Below are positions 46,885 through 56,790 of a DNA stretch of 64,000 nucleotides, piece by piece; positions within the stretch are counted from its first letter, which is position 1; the number at the start of each line of letters is the position of its first letter. Below the pieces are notes generated by a model. It saw only the letters and a list, made by a program, of their open reading frames with translations, ran no database searches and was not told where the DNA came from. The DNA comes from Moringa oleifera. Its lineage: Eukaryota > Streptophyta > Magnoliopsida > Brassicales > Moringaceae. Position numbers and translations under genes: made by a program. The stretch spans positions 6,069,001-6,133,000 of the forward strand of contig JAJFZO010000229.1 of assembly GCA_021397835.1 (NCBI GenBank), read 5' to 3'.

Positions 46885-47045
46885 TGCTTGACACCCAGGC
46901 AGACGTGCCCTCGGCCTGATGGCATCGGGCACAACTTGCGTTCAAAGTCTCGATGGTTCACGGTATTTTGCAATTCACACCAATTATCGCATTTTGCTAC
47001 GTTCTTCATCGATGCTAGAGCCGAGATATCCGTTGTCAAGAGTCA
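46885..47045 (-). rRNA. 5.8S rRNA, unit 2, degenerate
   Basis: About 161 bp. GCTACGTTCTTCATCGATG is intact and GATATCCGTTG close to normal, but AGAGTCAT at the 5' end and GGTATTTTGCAATTC in the middle carry changes at conserved sites. It is the least altered of the three 5.8S copies by eye. Confidence 0.88.
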
Positions 47046-47297
47046 TTTTAGACATCGCTTAGGGACGACACGACTGCCAGCCACGCACCAAGATCAGGCC
47101 GACAAGGGCGTGCTTTTTCATTCGAGTTCCTTAGCGCATCCCGCATTGTGGGTTTTATTGTTGCTCGCGACGAGGGGCTTGGGCGCGAGTCCGTGCACCC
47201 TTGCCACGCAAGGCAAGATGAGGGGCTCGAGAGCCCTCTGCCCCGTCGGTGTGTTTACAACGTGTTCGTGGGTCATTTCGCTAAGCAAGTTTTCAAC
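47046..47297 (-). other. ITS1, unit 2
   Basis: About 252 bp, aligned with units 1 and 3; GGGGCTCGAGAGCCCTCTGC near 47,221 is conserved. Confidence 0.8.
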
Positions 47298-47539
47298 AAT
47301 GATCCTTCTACAGGTTCACCTATGAAAACCTTGTTATGACTTCTCCTTCCTCAAAATGGTAAGGTTCAGTGGACTTTTCAGACGTCGCGAGTGGCGAACC
47401 ACCCACGTCGTCGCGATCCGAAATACTTCATCGGACCATTCAATTGGTAGGAGCGACGAGCGGTTTGTACAAAGGGCAGGGAAGTAGTCAACGTGAGCTG
47501 ATGACTTGCACTTACTAGGAATTCCTCGTTGAAGACCAA

Positions 47540-47586
<47 letters not shown>

Positions 47587-47853
47587 TGGGCCTGTCAGCC
47601 AAGGCTATAAACACGTTGAATACATAAGTGTAGCGCGCGTGCGACCTAGAACATCTAAGGGCATCACAGACCTGTTATTGCCTCAAACTTCCTTGGCCTA
47701 AGCGGCCATAGTCCCTCTAAGAAGCCGGCCGTGGAGGGTCACCGACACGTAGCTAGTTAGCAGGCTGAGGTCTCATTCATTAATGGAATTAACCAGACAA
47801 ATCGCTTCACTAACTAAGAACGGTGATGCACCATCACCTATACAATCAAGAAG

Positions 47854-47900
<47 letters not shown>

Positions 47901-48111
47901 TCCTGTGTTGAGTCAAATTAAGTTGCAGGCTCCACTCTTGGTGGTGCCTTCCATTAGTTCCTTTAAGTTTCAACCTTGCAACCATACTCCCCCCGAAACC
48001 CAAAGACTTTGATTTCTCATAAGGTGGAGTCCTAAAAGCAACATCCGCTGATCTCTGGTTAGCATCATTTATGGTTGAGACTAGGATGGTATCTGATCGT
48101 CTTTGAGCCCT

Positions 48112-48156
<45 letters not shown>

Positions 48157-48708
48157 TGCAGTTGTTCATCTTTCATAAATCCAAGAATTTCACCTCTCAC
48201 TATGAAATACGAATGCCCCCAACTGTCCCTGTTAATCATTATTCTATGCTAATGTATTCATCGCGTAGGCTTGCTTCGAGTACTCAAATTTCTTCAAAGT
48301 AACAGCGTCGGAGGCACAACCCAGCCAATTAAGACCAGAAACACATCGCCGGCAGTAGGGACGAGCCAACCGGTGCACACTATAGGCAGACCGACTGACC
48401 CATCCCAAGGTCTAACTTCTAGCTTTTTAATTGCAATAACTTAAATATACACTATCGGAGCTGGAATTACTGTGGCTACTAGTACCATACTTGCCGTCCA
48501 ATGGATCCTTGTTAAGGGATTTAAATTATACTCATTCCAATTACCAGACTCTCACAGGCCAGTATTGTTATTTATTATCACTACCTCCCCGTGTCAGGAT
48601 TGGGTAATTTATGCGCCTGTTGCCTTCCTTGGATGTGGTAGCCGTTTCTCAGGCTCCCTCTTCGGAATCAAACCTTAATTCTCCATCACCCGTCACCACC
48701 ATAGTAGG
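47298..48708 (-). rRNA. 18S rRNA 3' part, unit 2, interrupted by a retroelement
   Basis: Minus strand, 1,411 nt from the 3' end (TGATCCTTCTACAGGTTCACC, two transitions) to GTAGG at 48,704-48,708. About 54 nt are missing at about 48,240 relative to unit 1 (the segment from CTCCGATCCCGAAGG to ATGATGTTATC). The 5' part resumes at 54,667 after a complete LTR element. The two parts plus the deletion add up to the normal ~1.81 kb 18S length. Confidence 0.93.
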
Positions 48709-49727
48709 TGTCACACCATCAATTGCAGGATTAGTGCAACTCTAGTGTGATGGCGCTAGATGCGTCCACCTAACCAGCCCAACTTTCTAAGCTCGTGACA
48801 AAAAAAGAATAAGAGCCAACAATGCAAAACGCAAAGTAAGAAGACAGTATTACGAGAATTCTTTCTCAACCTTTATTGAAAATAAAGGAACTCTTTACAA
48901 AAGAAGGGTCTCTCTTTAAGAGCACCCAAAGCCTCTAGCTACCCACACACTTGAGTTTGTATTACTCGATTTGTTTATAACTAAACCCAAGCCCTTTTTT
49001 TATACTAGTTGAGGAGTGTCCTACTCAAACACTCTCTCTTGGTTATGCCACGTTTTTTAGATAGGCCACCCAATCTTGATCATGAATCTTCATCTAATTG
49101 AGGCTTATCTTCAAAGTTTGGATAGCATCCTTCTCTCGCAAGGACTCTCCTTAAGTCAAGGATCTCATCTCCTTTCAAGTCTTCTCTAAGCCTTCTTATC
49201 CGCTTTCAACCGATTTGGATAGGCTTGAGGGGTTGGTTTCCGTTCAGGACTCTTTTCGAGCCTTATCTCTCTTGGCTTTTGGGATAGACATCTCTTTCTT
49301 ATCCTTCTATCACCTTAATCCTCCTCTAGCTAATAGCCATATCCTTTCTTTGGAGAATATCTTCGCTTGTTGGACTTTCCATCCATGCCAAGCTGGGTTC
49401 TCGGATTTTGGCCTATGTTCCTGTCACTAGACATATTCGCACCACCATGTGCTGGTGCTTGCTTAATGCGTCTTTGCCGCTTTCCCCTTAACCGGGCTTA
49501 TAGGTCTGTTTGTATGCTTCATCCCTCACTCCACAATGTTCCCAACTCAGCATCGAATCTCCACTATAAGTATGAAACTCGATTTCTCTCCAAGTCTCCC
49601 GCAGTCATTTTCATATATAACTTATACGTTTTTGCCTTGCTAGCGTGGTCCTCCACACCTGTAGGTCCGAGCATGGAGCAAGACTCACCATTCCTATGCC
49701 TTGAAACTTAGATTCAAGGGTCTAACA
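48709..49727 (-). repeat. 3' LTR of the complete 18S-inserted element
   Basis: 1,019 bp, from TGTCACACCATCAATTGC to GGGTCTAACA (the TG start of the LTR is TGTTAGACCC on the minus strand). It is adjacent to a decayed polypurine tract at 49,728-49,738. Confidence 0.9.
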
Positions 49728-52700
49728 AACCACCACTATTAGAAAAGCTCGACACCCTCATCATCTTAGTGTTATGATACGACCTGATCTGTCCTCGAAT
49801 TGCCACAATGTGGTATCTTTTTCCGAACCCGCATCCACCTCACTGGTGCCTTTCCACTGGACTAGGTAGTATGTCCTTTGATTCATCTTACTATAGCCCT
49901 CTGTTCGATGATCAAGAATTTTCTTTATTTCCCTGACAAATTGAGCTCGAGTTACTGGCGGTGTACGCTTAGCCTGCTTGCGTCTGCAATTGGCATCTTC
50001 CAAAAGCTCTTTGAGGAAGCTCATGTGGAATGTTGCAGTAGCTTCAACTTAGAAGCTATTGCTCCAACTTTCTTTTCGATCTTGAATGGTCCATCATACC
50101 TTAGGATAAGGCCTCAATGAACTCCCTTCTTTGTGATTTGCTTCTAAATTTGAGGTGTCAACTTCAGTGGCACCTTGTCCTCAACTTGGAACTCAACATC
50201 ACGTCTCTTTTTATTAGTATATTTCTTTTGTGCCTTAAAAAGGCTATCCCTCGCTTGGTCAATCAACTCTTGCTTATCCCGAGCATAGCGATAGGCTGCT
50301 AGATAGCTTCCTCGGCTTCTTTACTTGGCTATCTCATGGGGCGTCATTAGTTGTTGCCCGAATCCTACCTCTGCGGGACTTAGACCTGTCGATCACGAGC
50401 GATAGATGTTATAGCAAAACTGCACTACATCCAACAATTCAAGCCAATCTCTTTGGCTTGTAGTCACGTAGTGTTGCAAATACTCCTCCAGCAAGCTATT
50501 TACCCTTTCTGTTTAACGGTCTGTGGATGGTTTGCTGTGGATAATTTAAGTTTTGTTCCCATCATGTTTAGCAACACTGTCTCGTGAATCTAGCATCTTT
50601 ATCACTCACAATGTCTTTCGGCAACCAAACAACTTAACAACATGTTTGAAGAACATCTTAGTGGTCGTATTAGCTGGGCACGCTCGATTAACAAGAACAA
50701 AGATAGCATACTTTGAGAACCTATCAACAATCACCATTATAGCGGATAGTCCCTTTACCTTTAGGAAGCCCACAATGAAATCTATCGACACTGACTCCCA
50801 TGGGTGTTTCAAAATGGGCAAGGGTTAGAGCAAACCCGCCTCCCTCCTTCTATCCATTTTGTCCTGTTGGCACACTAAGCATGTGCGAACATAGGCCTCC
50901 ACATTTCCATCAATCTTGGGCCAATAATAGGCTCTTATCAGTAGTACGAGCATCCTCTCGACGCCCGGGTGACCTGCCCATAGCGGGTCATGGGTTTACC
51001 TCAGCAACTGTTTCCGAAGCCCTTCAGACTTAGGCACAAACAGTCTGTCTCCTCGAGCATATAGAAACCCATCCTCGATCTAGTATCTTCGGGTTAAGCC
51101 TTTGCTCACCTCTTCCATGAGTCGAGCATACTTGGTATCTTCCCTAGCTATCAATCTTATTTGCTCGAGTAAGTTGCTCTGGACGCCCATCAAAGTAGCC
51201 ACATAAGTTTGCACTTCTATGCAAGCTTAATGCATCAGCAATAATGTTTTGTTTGCTTGGTTTGTGTTCCCTCAAAAAATCAAACTCCGCCACAAACTCT
51301 TGCTGTCTTGCTTGTTTCAAAGATAGCTTTTTCTACGAGCAAAAATAGGTCTTAGTGACATTGTCAGTAATTACCTTAAATTTTATCCCGAGCAAGTAAT
51401 GCCGCCATGTCCCTAAGCAATGGACAACAGTCGTCATCTCCTTTTCATGAGTCGAATAATGCTGCTCTGCATCTTTGAGTTTTCGACTCTCGAATGCCAC
51501 GGGATGGCCATTCTGCACCAACACACCCCCTATTGTTCGATCAGAAGCATCTGTGAGTACCTTGAATGGCTCTTCATAGTTCGGTAGGGATAGTACTAGT
51601 CCTGAAGCTATTTCCTATTTTAATCCCTCGAAAGCCTTGTTGCATTCATCGGTCCACTCCACAGGCTATCATTCTTTAGCAAGTCCGTCAAAGGGTTGCT
51701 CTTGCTCGAATATCCTTTAATGAACCGTCTGTAATAGTTTGCGAACCTAAGGAATGATCATAATTCAGCAAATTTTCGCGGGGCTGGCCACCCCATGATG
51801 GCCTTCATTTTCCTTTCATCCATCAGTATCTATCCGTTCTCGACCCAATGTCCTAAGAATGGCACTTCTTGGTTGGAAAACTCGCATTTTTCCTTCTTGA
51901 TGTACAGCTAGTGCTCTCGCAGCCGCATCAATACTTGCCGCAAATGGTTTGCGTGGTCGTCTATGGTCTCGCTATAGACCACGTTGTCATCCAAGTAGAC
52001 TACCATAAATTTTTCTAAAAACTCAAACAATATGTCATTCATAATATTGCAAAAGGTAGCAGGTGCATTGGTTAGCCTGAAGGGCATCACCATGAACTCA
52101 TAAGAGCCATACCTTGTGACGCATGCGGTTTTTGCTTCGTCCCCCCTCAGCTATTCTGACTTGCTAGTATCTCGACCACAAGTGTAGCTTTGTAAAGTAC
52201 TTGGCCCTTGATAACTGATCAAACAAGTCAGCAAAGTTTAGCATCGGATATTTGTTCTTTACTGTTACCTTGTTTAATGCTCGGTAATCAATGCACATTC
52301 TCAGTGAGCCATCTTGTTTTTGCTGGAATACCACATGTGCTCCATAAGGGGCCTTCGACGGCTGAATGAAACACGCTTCTAATAGCTTGTTTAGCTGCTT
52401 CCGTAGTTCGGCTATTTTCGACAGGGGCATTCGATATGGTGCTTGAGTAAGGGGTCTAGCACTCAGAAGTAACTTAATCATATGATCAAGATTCCTCCTT
52501 AGAGGCAATGTCTTGGGGAGCTCCGGTGGCATCATGTCGCTGAATTCCCTCAACACTTCAGTGATCTTGTCTGGCACCTCTACAACCTGATTTGGTTTTG
52601 CCTCAAATAGTGCTGCCACCATCATCACTTGGCCCTTCCATAGTCTTAACCTAAGTTTCTTTGCAGATTGCAACCCAATCTATTTCTTGTGTACCAAAAA

Positions 52701-53010
52701 CTCTCTTGCTGCTTCGGTTCTAATTAGGCTCGGGGCTCGCTCATCAACCACGAGTAATCCACCTAAGTGGGGCATCACCGATGCTTTGGTTTGTCTGAAG
52801 AATTCTAGACCTAAGATAACATCAAAGTCATCTAACCGAGTTATCATGAAGTTAGACATACCTTTCCATTTGCCTACTTCAAGGGTCTTAGTGGCAGCTC
52901 CGCATACTACCTTTGCCTCAGCATTCACTGCTTTGAACTTGATTGAGGCTAGAGAAATCTTAAGCCTGAGCTTTCCCACATCTTTTTTCTTGATGAAATT
53001 GTTGGTACCA
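49728..53010 (-). pseudogene. Family-B pol of the complete element (RT-RNase H-INT-chromodomain), decayed
   Basis: Reading right to left. The protease remains from NNFI onwards (about 52,680-53,000), but its D-T-G is lost in the deletion. RT is at about 51,850-52,440, broken by frameshifts near 52,150, with an intact YLDD at 51,986-51,997. RNase H is at 51,330-51,560 (ESRKLKDAEQHYSTHEKEM). Integrase is at 50,130-51,030 with the first Asp in SIDFIVGF; it carries the same small frame break as unit 1 near the catalytic Glu (about 50,510). The chromodomain is at 49,750-49,945 (YYLVQWKG, then a damaged ATWE). It cannot encode an active polyprotein. Confidence 0.87.
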
Positions 53011-53571
53011 TTGAACCTGTCTGCTTCAGGCGTTTCAGTTGTTCCCTAGCCATGAACAAGGTGTTGCATGGCAGGAATTGCTCCTTCAATTCCCTTTTGA
53101 GTGCCTCCCATGAATCAATGCTAGGCTTTCCCATGATAGCGTCATCCAGCATACGGGTGCGCCGCCACACTTAGCATCACTAGATAAGTACATGGATGTG
53201 ATCATTACCTGGTCATTTTTGGGCACTCTAACAGCTTTGAAGTGCCGCTTTGTATCCCACAAGAAGTTCTCCATCTCTTTTGTGTTCCTCTCTCCAAAGA
53301 ACGGCTTTGGTTCTGGCACCTTCAACTTAGCCATAGTAGAGTCTGCTCCTATCATAGGGGTGTGGGGAGCCCTTTTTAGCAAACCGATATAGATCTCAAG
53401 GCTCCTCACAGTTTCCTTGAGGTTTCCGATGTCCTCTTCCATCAAGGATTGTTGCTGGGCGATTGTCTCCATCAACTCAGCTAGTATGCATGTTGATCCC
53501 TCCGTCAGTGCACCAACAATTTCTTCCAACCGAGCGACATGCTCTCGCATTGACTCACTCCCACCTGGCAT
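53011..53571 (-). pseudogene. Family-B gag of the complete element, C-terminal half deleted
   Basis: Starts at ATG 53,569-53,571 with the family's MPGGSESM N-terminus. The gag domain is recognisable (EPKPFFGERNTKEMENFLWD; MYLSSDAKC), with a frameshift near 53,165. After the RLKQ motif the sequence jumps at about 53,020 to protease, skipping the segment equivalent to 20,300-20,885, so the zinc knuckle and the protease active site are both missing (about 585 bp). A short shared ACAGG/CAG lies at the join. Confidence 0.87.
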
Positions 53572-53631
53572 GGGGCCTTGACAGCGATAAGATCAACCAT
53601 GAGTTTGAGAGAAAGTGGTGATTGAAACCAT

Positions 53632-53643
53632 GCTCTGATACCA
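53632..53643 (-). other. Primer-binding site (initiator tRNA-Met) of the complete element
   Basis: On the minus strand TGGTATCAGAGC, intact, three bases inside the 5' LTR. Confidence 0.87.
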
Positions 53644-53646
53644 AAC

Positions 53647-54666
53647 TGTCACACCGTTGATTGCGGGATTAGCGCAACTCTAGTGTGACGGCGCTAGATG
53701 AGTCCACCTAACCAGCCCAACTTTCTAAGCTCGTGCAAAAAAAAGAATAAGAGCCAAGAATGCAAAACACAAATTAAGAAGACGGTACTACAAGAACTCT
53801 TTCTCAACCTTTATTGAAAATAAAAGAACTATTTACAAAAGAAGGGTCTCTCTCTAAGAGCACCCAGAGCCTCTAGCTACCCACACACTTGAGTTTGTAT
53901 TACTCGATGTGTTTACAACTGAACCCAAGCCCCTTTTTTATACTAGTTGAGGAGTGTCCTACTTAAACACTCTCTCTTAGTTATGCCACGTTTTTTAGAT
54001 AGGTCACCCAATCTTAATCATGAATCTTTATCTAATTGAGGCTTATCTTCAAAGTTTGGATAGCATCCTTCTCTCGCAAGGACTCTCCTTAAGTCAAGGA
54101 TCTCATCTCCTTTGAAGTCTTCTCTAAGCCTTCTTATCCGCTTTCAACCGGTTTAGATAGGCTTGAAGAGGTGGTTTCCATTCAAGACTCTTTTTGAGCC
54201 TTATCTCCCTTGGCTTTCTGGATAGACATCTCTTTCTTATCCTTCTATCGCCTTGATCCTCCTCTAGCAAAAATCCATATCCTTTCTTTGTGGAATATCT
54301 TTGCTTGCTGGACTTTTCATCCATGCCAAGCTGGGTTCTCGAATTCTGCCCTGTGTTCCCGTCATTGGACATATTCGCACCACCATGTGCTGGTGCTTCT
54401 TGAGGCGTCTCTACCGCTTTTCCCTTAAGCGGGCTTATGGGTCTATTTGTGTGCTTCATCCCTCCTTCCACAACGTTCCCAACTCACCATCGAATCTCGC
54501 CACTGTAAATATGAAACTCGATTTCTCACCAAGTCTCCCGCATTCATTTTCATATCTAACTCATGCGTTTTTGCCTTGCTAGCGTGGTCCTCCACACTTG
54601 TAGGTCTCGGCATGGAGCAAGACTCACCATGCCTACACCTTGGTACTCAGATTCAAGGGTCTGACA
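53647..54666 (-). repeat. 5' LTR of the complete 18S-inserted element
   Basis: 1,020 bp, TGTCACACCGTTGATTG to GGGTCTGACA on plus. The minus-strand TATA box, TATAAAAAA, is at 53,934-53,942, with short direct repeats of the GGATAGCATCC/AAGGACTC type near 54,060-54,100. The GTAGG target duplication follows at 54,667. Confidence 0.9.
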
Positions 54667-55012
54667 GTAGGCAGCTATCCTACCTTTAAAAGTTGATAGG
54701 GTAGAAATTTGAATGATCCGTCGCCGACATGATGGCCTTGCGATCCGTCAAGTTATCATGAATTATCAGAGCAACAGGCAAAACCCACGTCAACCTTTTA
54801 TCTAATAAATGCACCCCTTCCAAAAGTCAAGGTTTGTTGCATGTATTAGCTCTAGAATTGCTACGGGTATCCGAGTAGTAGGTACCATCAAACAAACTAT
54901 GACTGATTTTATGAGCCCTTCGCAATTTCACAGTCTGAATTAGTTCATACTTACACATGCATGGCTTAATCTTTGAGACAAGCATGTGACTACTGGCAGG
55001 ATCAACCAGATA
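54667..55012 (-). rRNA. 18S rRNA 5' part, unit 2
   Basis: Minus strand, from the duplicated GTAGG to the 5' end, recognised by CTACTGGCAGGATCAACCAG on plus (54,990-55,009), which matches the conserved start closely. Together with 47,298-48,708 it forms one 18S gene split by the retroelement. Confidence 0.92.
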
Positions 55013-56158
55013 GCATCATTCGAGACATCGTGCCAACTAGGACCGAAGCGTGCCATAAGGCTCACCAAGGCCAAAGCTATCGCGGTCATCGTTCAAAATC
55101 GATGGGACGTGAGACAAATACTTTTTCTTGGACAGGCAGAGACCGAGGCCACTCCTGTCACAACACTTTTCCCACCCGAGGGGACGATTGAGTGCCCGTG
55201 TGCCAAAGCAAGCTGCACTTGAAGCATGAGACCCGGCTTAGGTTTCCACCCATGCCTGCAAGGGACATGGTGCAAAGACAACCGACTCGAATCATCAAAT
55301 TTTGTTTGTGAAGGCACACAACACAGGGTCCCGATGTCACCCACGAAAAGCCAACATATGGCTCGAGGTCAAGCTTGAAGTGACGTGCTAGCCAACAGTT
55401 TGATATGAGAGCATGGAGGAAGCATTTCGCATGCTTGAAATCCCCCCAGCGATTTGGCCTTCGCGTAGCATGCATCATCGTTAGCTTCGTCGCCCACACC
55501 GTCGAGCTTATCTAGCCACATCCCAACTCATTATCCGACAATTTAGCAGATTTCATTTCCCACGTTTTTCCCACCGCTGAGGCCATGGCAGCAGGGGTGT
55601 CACGCGATGCCCAAGCTGGCCGTGTGGCTCGCTCGATGCTGACGGTCGACGATTGTGTCGTCGATCGCGTTGCACAACGAGTCCGCCTAGGCAAGCCTGA
55701 GCATCGGGATCCAAGCTCGCGTCTGCCCCCTCGAGGGTCTGCGATGAAGCACTTCGCATGCTCAAATTCCCTCCAACGATTTGGCCCTCGCGTAGTATGC
55801 ATTATCGTTAGCTTCGCCACCGACATCGTCGAGCCTGTCTAGCCACATCCCAGCTTATTATCCCACGATTTTTCTCGTTTCATTGCCCACAATTTAGCGG
55901 ATTTTGTTTCCCATGTTTTTCGCACTCTGTTGGCTATTGATCGGGCATCCCACACTTTTCGGCCAACGTCGCTGGCCGCCTGCTTGCCGACGGTGGTGGC
56001 CGCTACAGCCACGCACCATCGACTAGATGGGCAAGGCAGCAAGCTGCCCTACCTATGGCATGTGAGCTGGGTTCCCCAAGCCCTGTGCCTGCCCACGTGG
56101 GATGGGCAAGGGGGTTGAACGCACTGCCCGTTGGCACCTAGCAAGCTAGGTGACCACT
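55013..56158 (-). other. 45S 5' ETS, unit 2 (longest copy in the window)
   Basis: About 1.15 kb between the 18S 5' end and the candidate Pol I start. The 18S-proximal ~330 bp are shared with 9,632 and 24,801. Beyond that lies an internal direct duplication (55,420-55,575 and 55,747-55,925), then GGCCGCCTGCTTGCCGACGG-type sequence that also begins the detached spacers at 8,083 and 23,271. No coding signal is seen. Confidence 0.72.
55420..55925 (-). repeat. Direct duplication inside the 5' ETS
   Basis: Two copies of a ~155-180-bp segment, 327 bp apart at their starts: AGCATTTCGCATGCTTGAAA at 55,421 and AGCACTTCGCATGCTCAAAT at 55,748, both continuing through GCGATTTGGCC, CATC(G)TTAGCTTCG and AGCCACATCCCA to TTTCCCA(C/T)GTTTTT. 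The second copy carries a small insertion (CCCACGATTTTTCTCGTTTC). Confidence 0.75.
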
Positions 56159-56170
56159 TCCCCCCTAAAG
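56159..56170 (-). promoter_or_regulatory. Candidate Pol I promoter/transcription start, unit 2
   Basis: Minus-strand CTTTAGGGGGGA, about 1.15 kb upstream of the 18S 5' end, with an AT-rich region upstream (56,171-56,510) as in other plant IGS. The block TTGGCACCTAGCAAGC...GTGACCAC next to it is strongly conserved with the two detached spacer copies. The TATA-like part is poor, so this may be a decayed or lineage-specific start. Confidence 0.45.
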
Positions 56171-56790
56171 AGTCTTGAATGAAATTTCACTCCCGGGAAG
56201 AGGAAACATCAATATGTTTGAGCCGTCATAATGGGTCTAAAAAATTATTTATTTGGAATTTTGAGCTGAAATTTTATACATAAATGGAGAATAATCATAT
56301 CTACCACCAAAAAAAATTTCAGAATTTTTTAGGCACTAAGTTTTATTAATGAATTTTTTATAGCCGAAAATTGAAAAAATCATCAAAAATAGCCCGTGAG
56401 TCAAAATGATCCCAAACATCGGGGGAAGACTCCTCATGAATTACACCATTTATTTGAGTCATTTTGGGACCAATTTCATGATGAAGAGATTGTCAATTCA
56501 CGCCAATTTCGCAACTAGGCTTTGCGGCCAGTAGGCTGGGGTAGCTCTGCCTCTGCTTCGCCCAGGGTGAATGCTGGCTGCCCTGTCTAGTGCACCTCCA
56601 ACCACCCCATGTCAGCCCACAGGGTCCATCATAGCCAGAGGACACGGCCAAGCCCAGCTTGCCCATAAAATCAACGCTCGCAGCACGTGCTGAGCCTCAC
56701 AGCATGCTCGTGGCTGGCTTGCGTGGGGTGCCCCTGGCAAGGCTGGCGCCGTGCAAGCTGGGAATGGCTGTGGCACCCCGGGCTCACACG
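56171..56790 (-). other. IGS spacer upstream of the candidate promoter, unit 2
   Basis: AT-rich core with repeated A/T runs (AAATTATTTATTTGG, TTTTTTATAG), then a GC-rich flank (56,520-56,790) grading into subrepeats. It aligns along its length with 8,284-8,905 and 23,472-24,085. No gene is visible. Confidence 0.7.

Larger units (their letters stand above)
48709..54666 (-). mobile_element. Complete family-B Ty3/gypsy chromovirus inserted in 18S
   Basis: 5,958 bp: 3' LTR 48,709-49,727, internal region 49,728-53,646, 5' LTR 53,647-54,666. It is flanked by the 5-bp target duplication GTAGG (48,704-48,708 and 54,667-54,671), with 18S sequence continuing on each side. The order gag, PR, RT, RNase H, INT, chromodomain identifies a chromovirus; the short gag knuckle and tRNA-Met primer site would suit the Galadriel-type branch, which I offer only tentatively. 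LTRs differ by roughly 10% in the first ~160 aligned bases, mostly transitions, so the insertion is old. It is non-autonomous: gag and protease are fused by an internal deletion. Confidence 0.93.
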
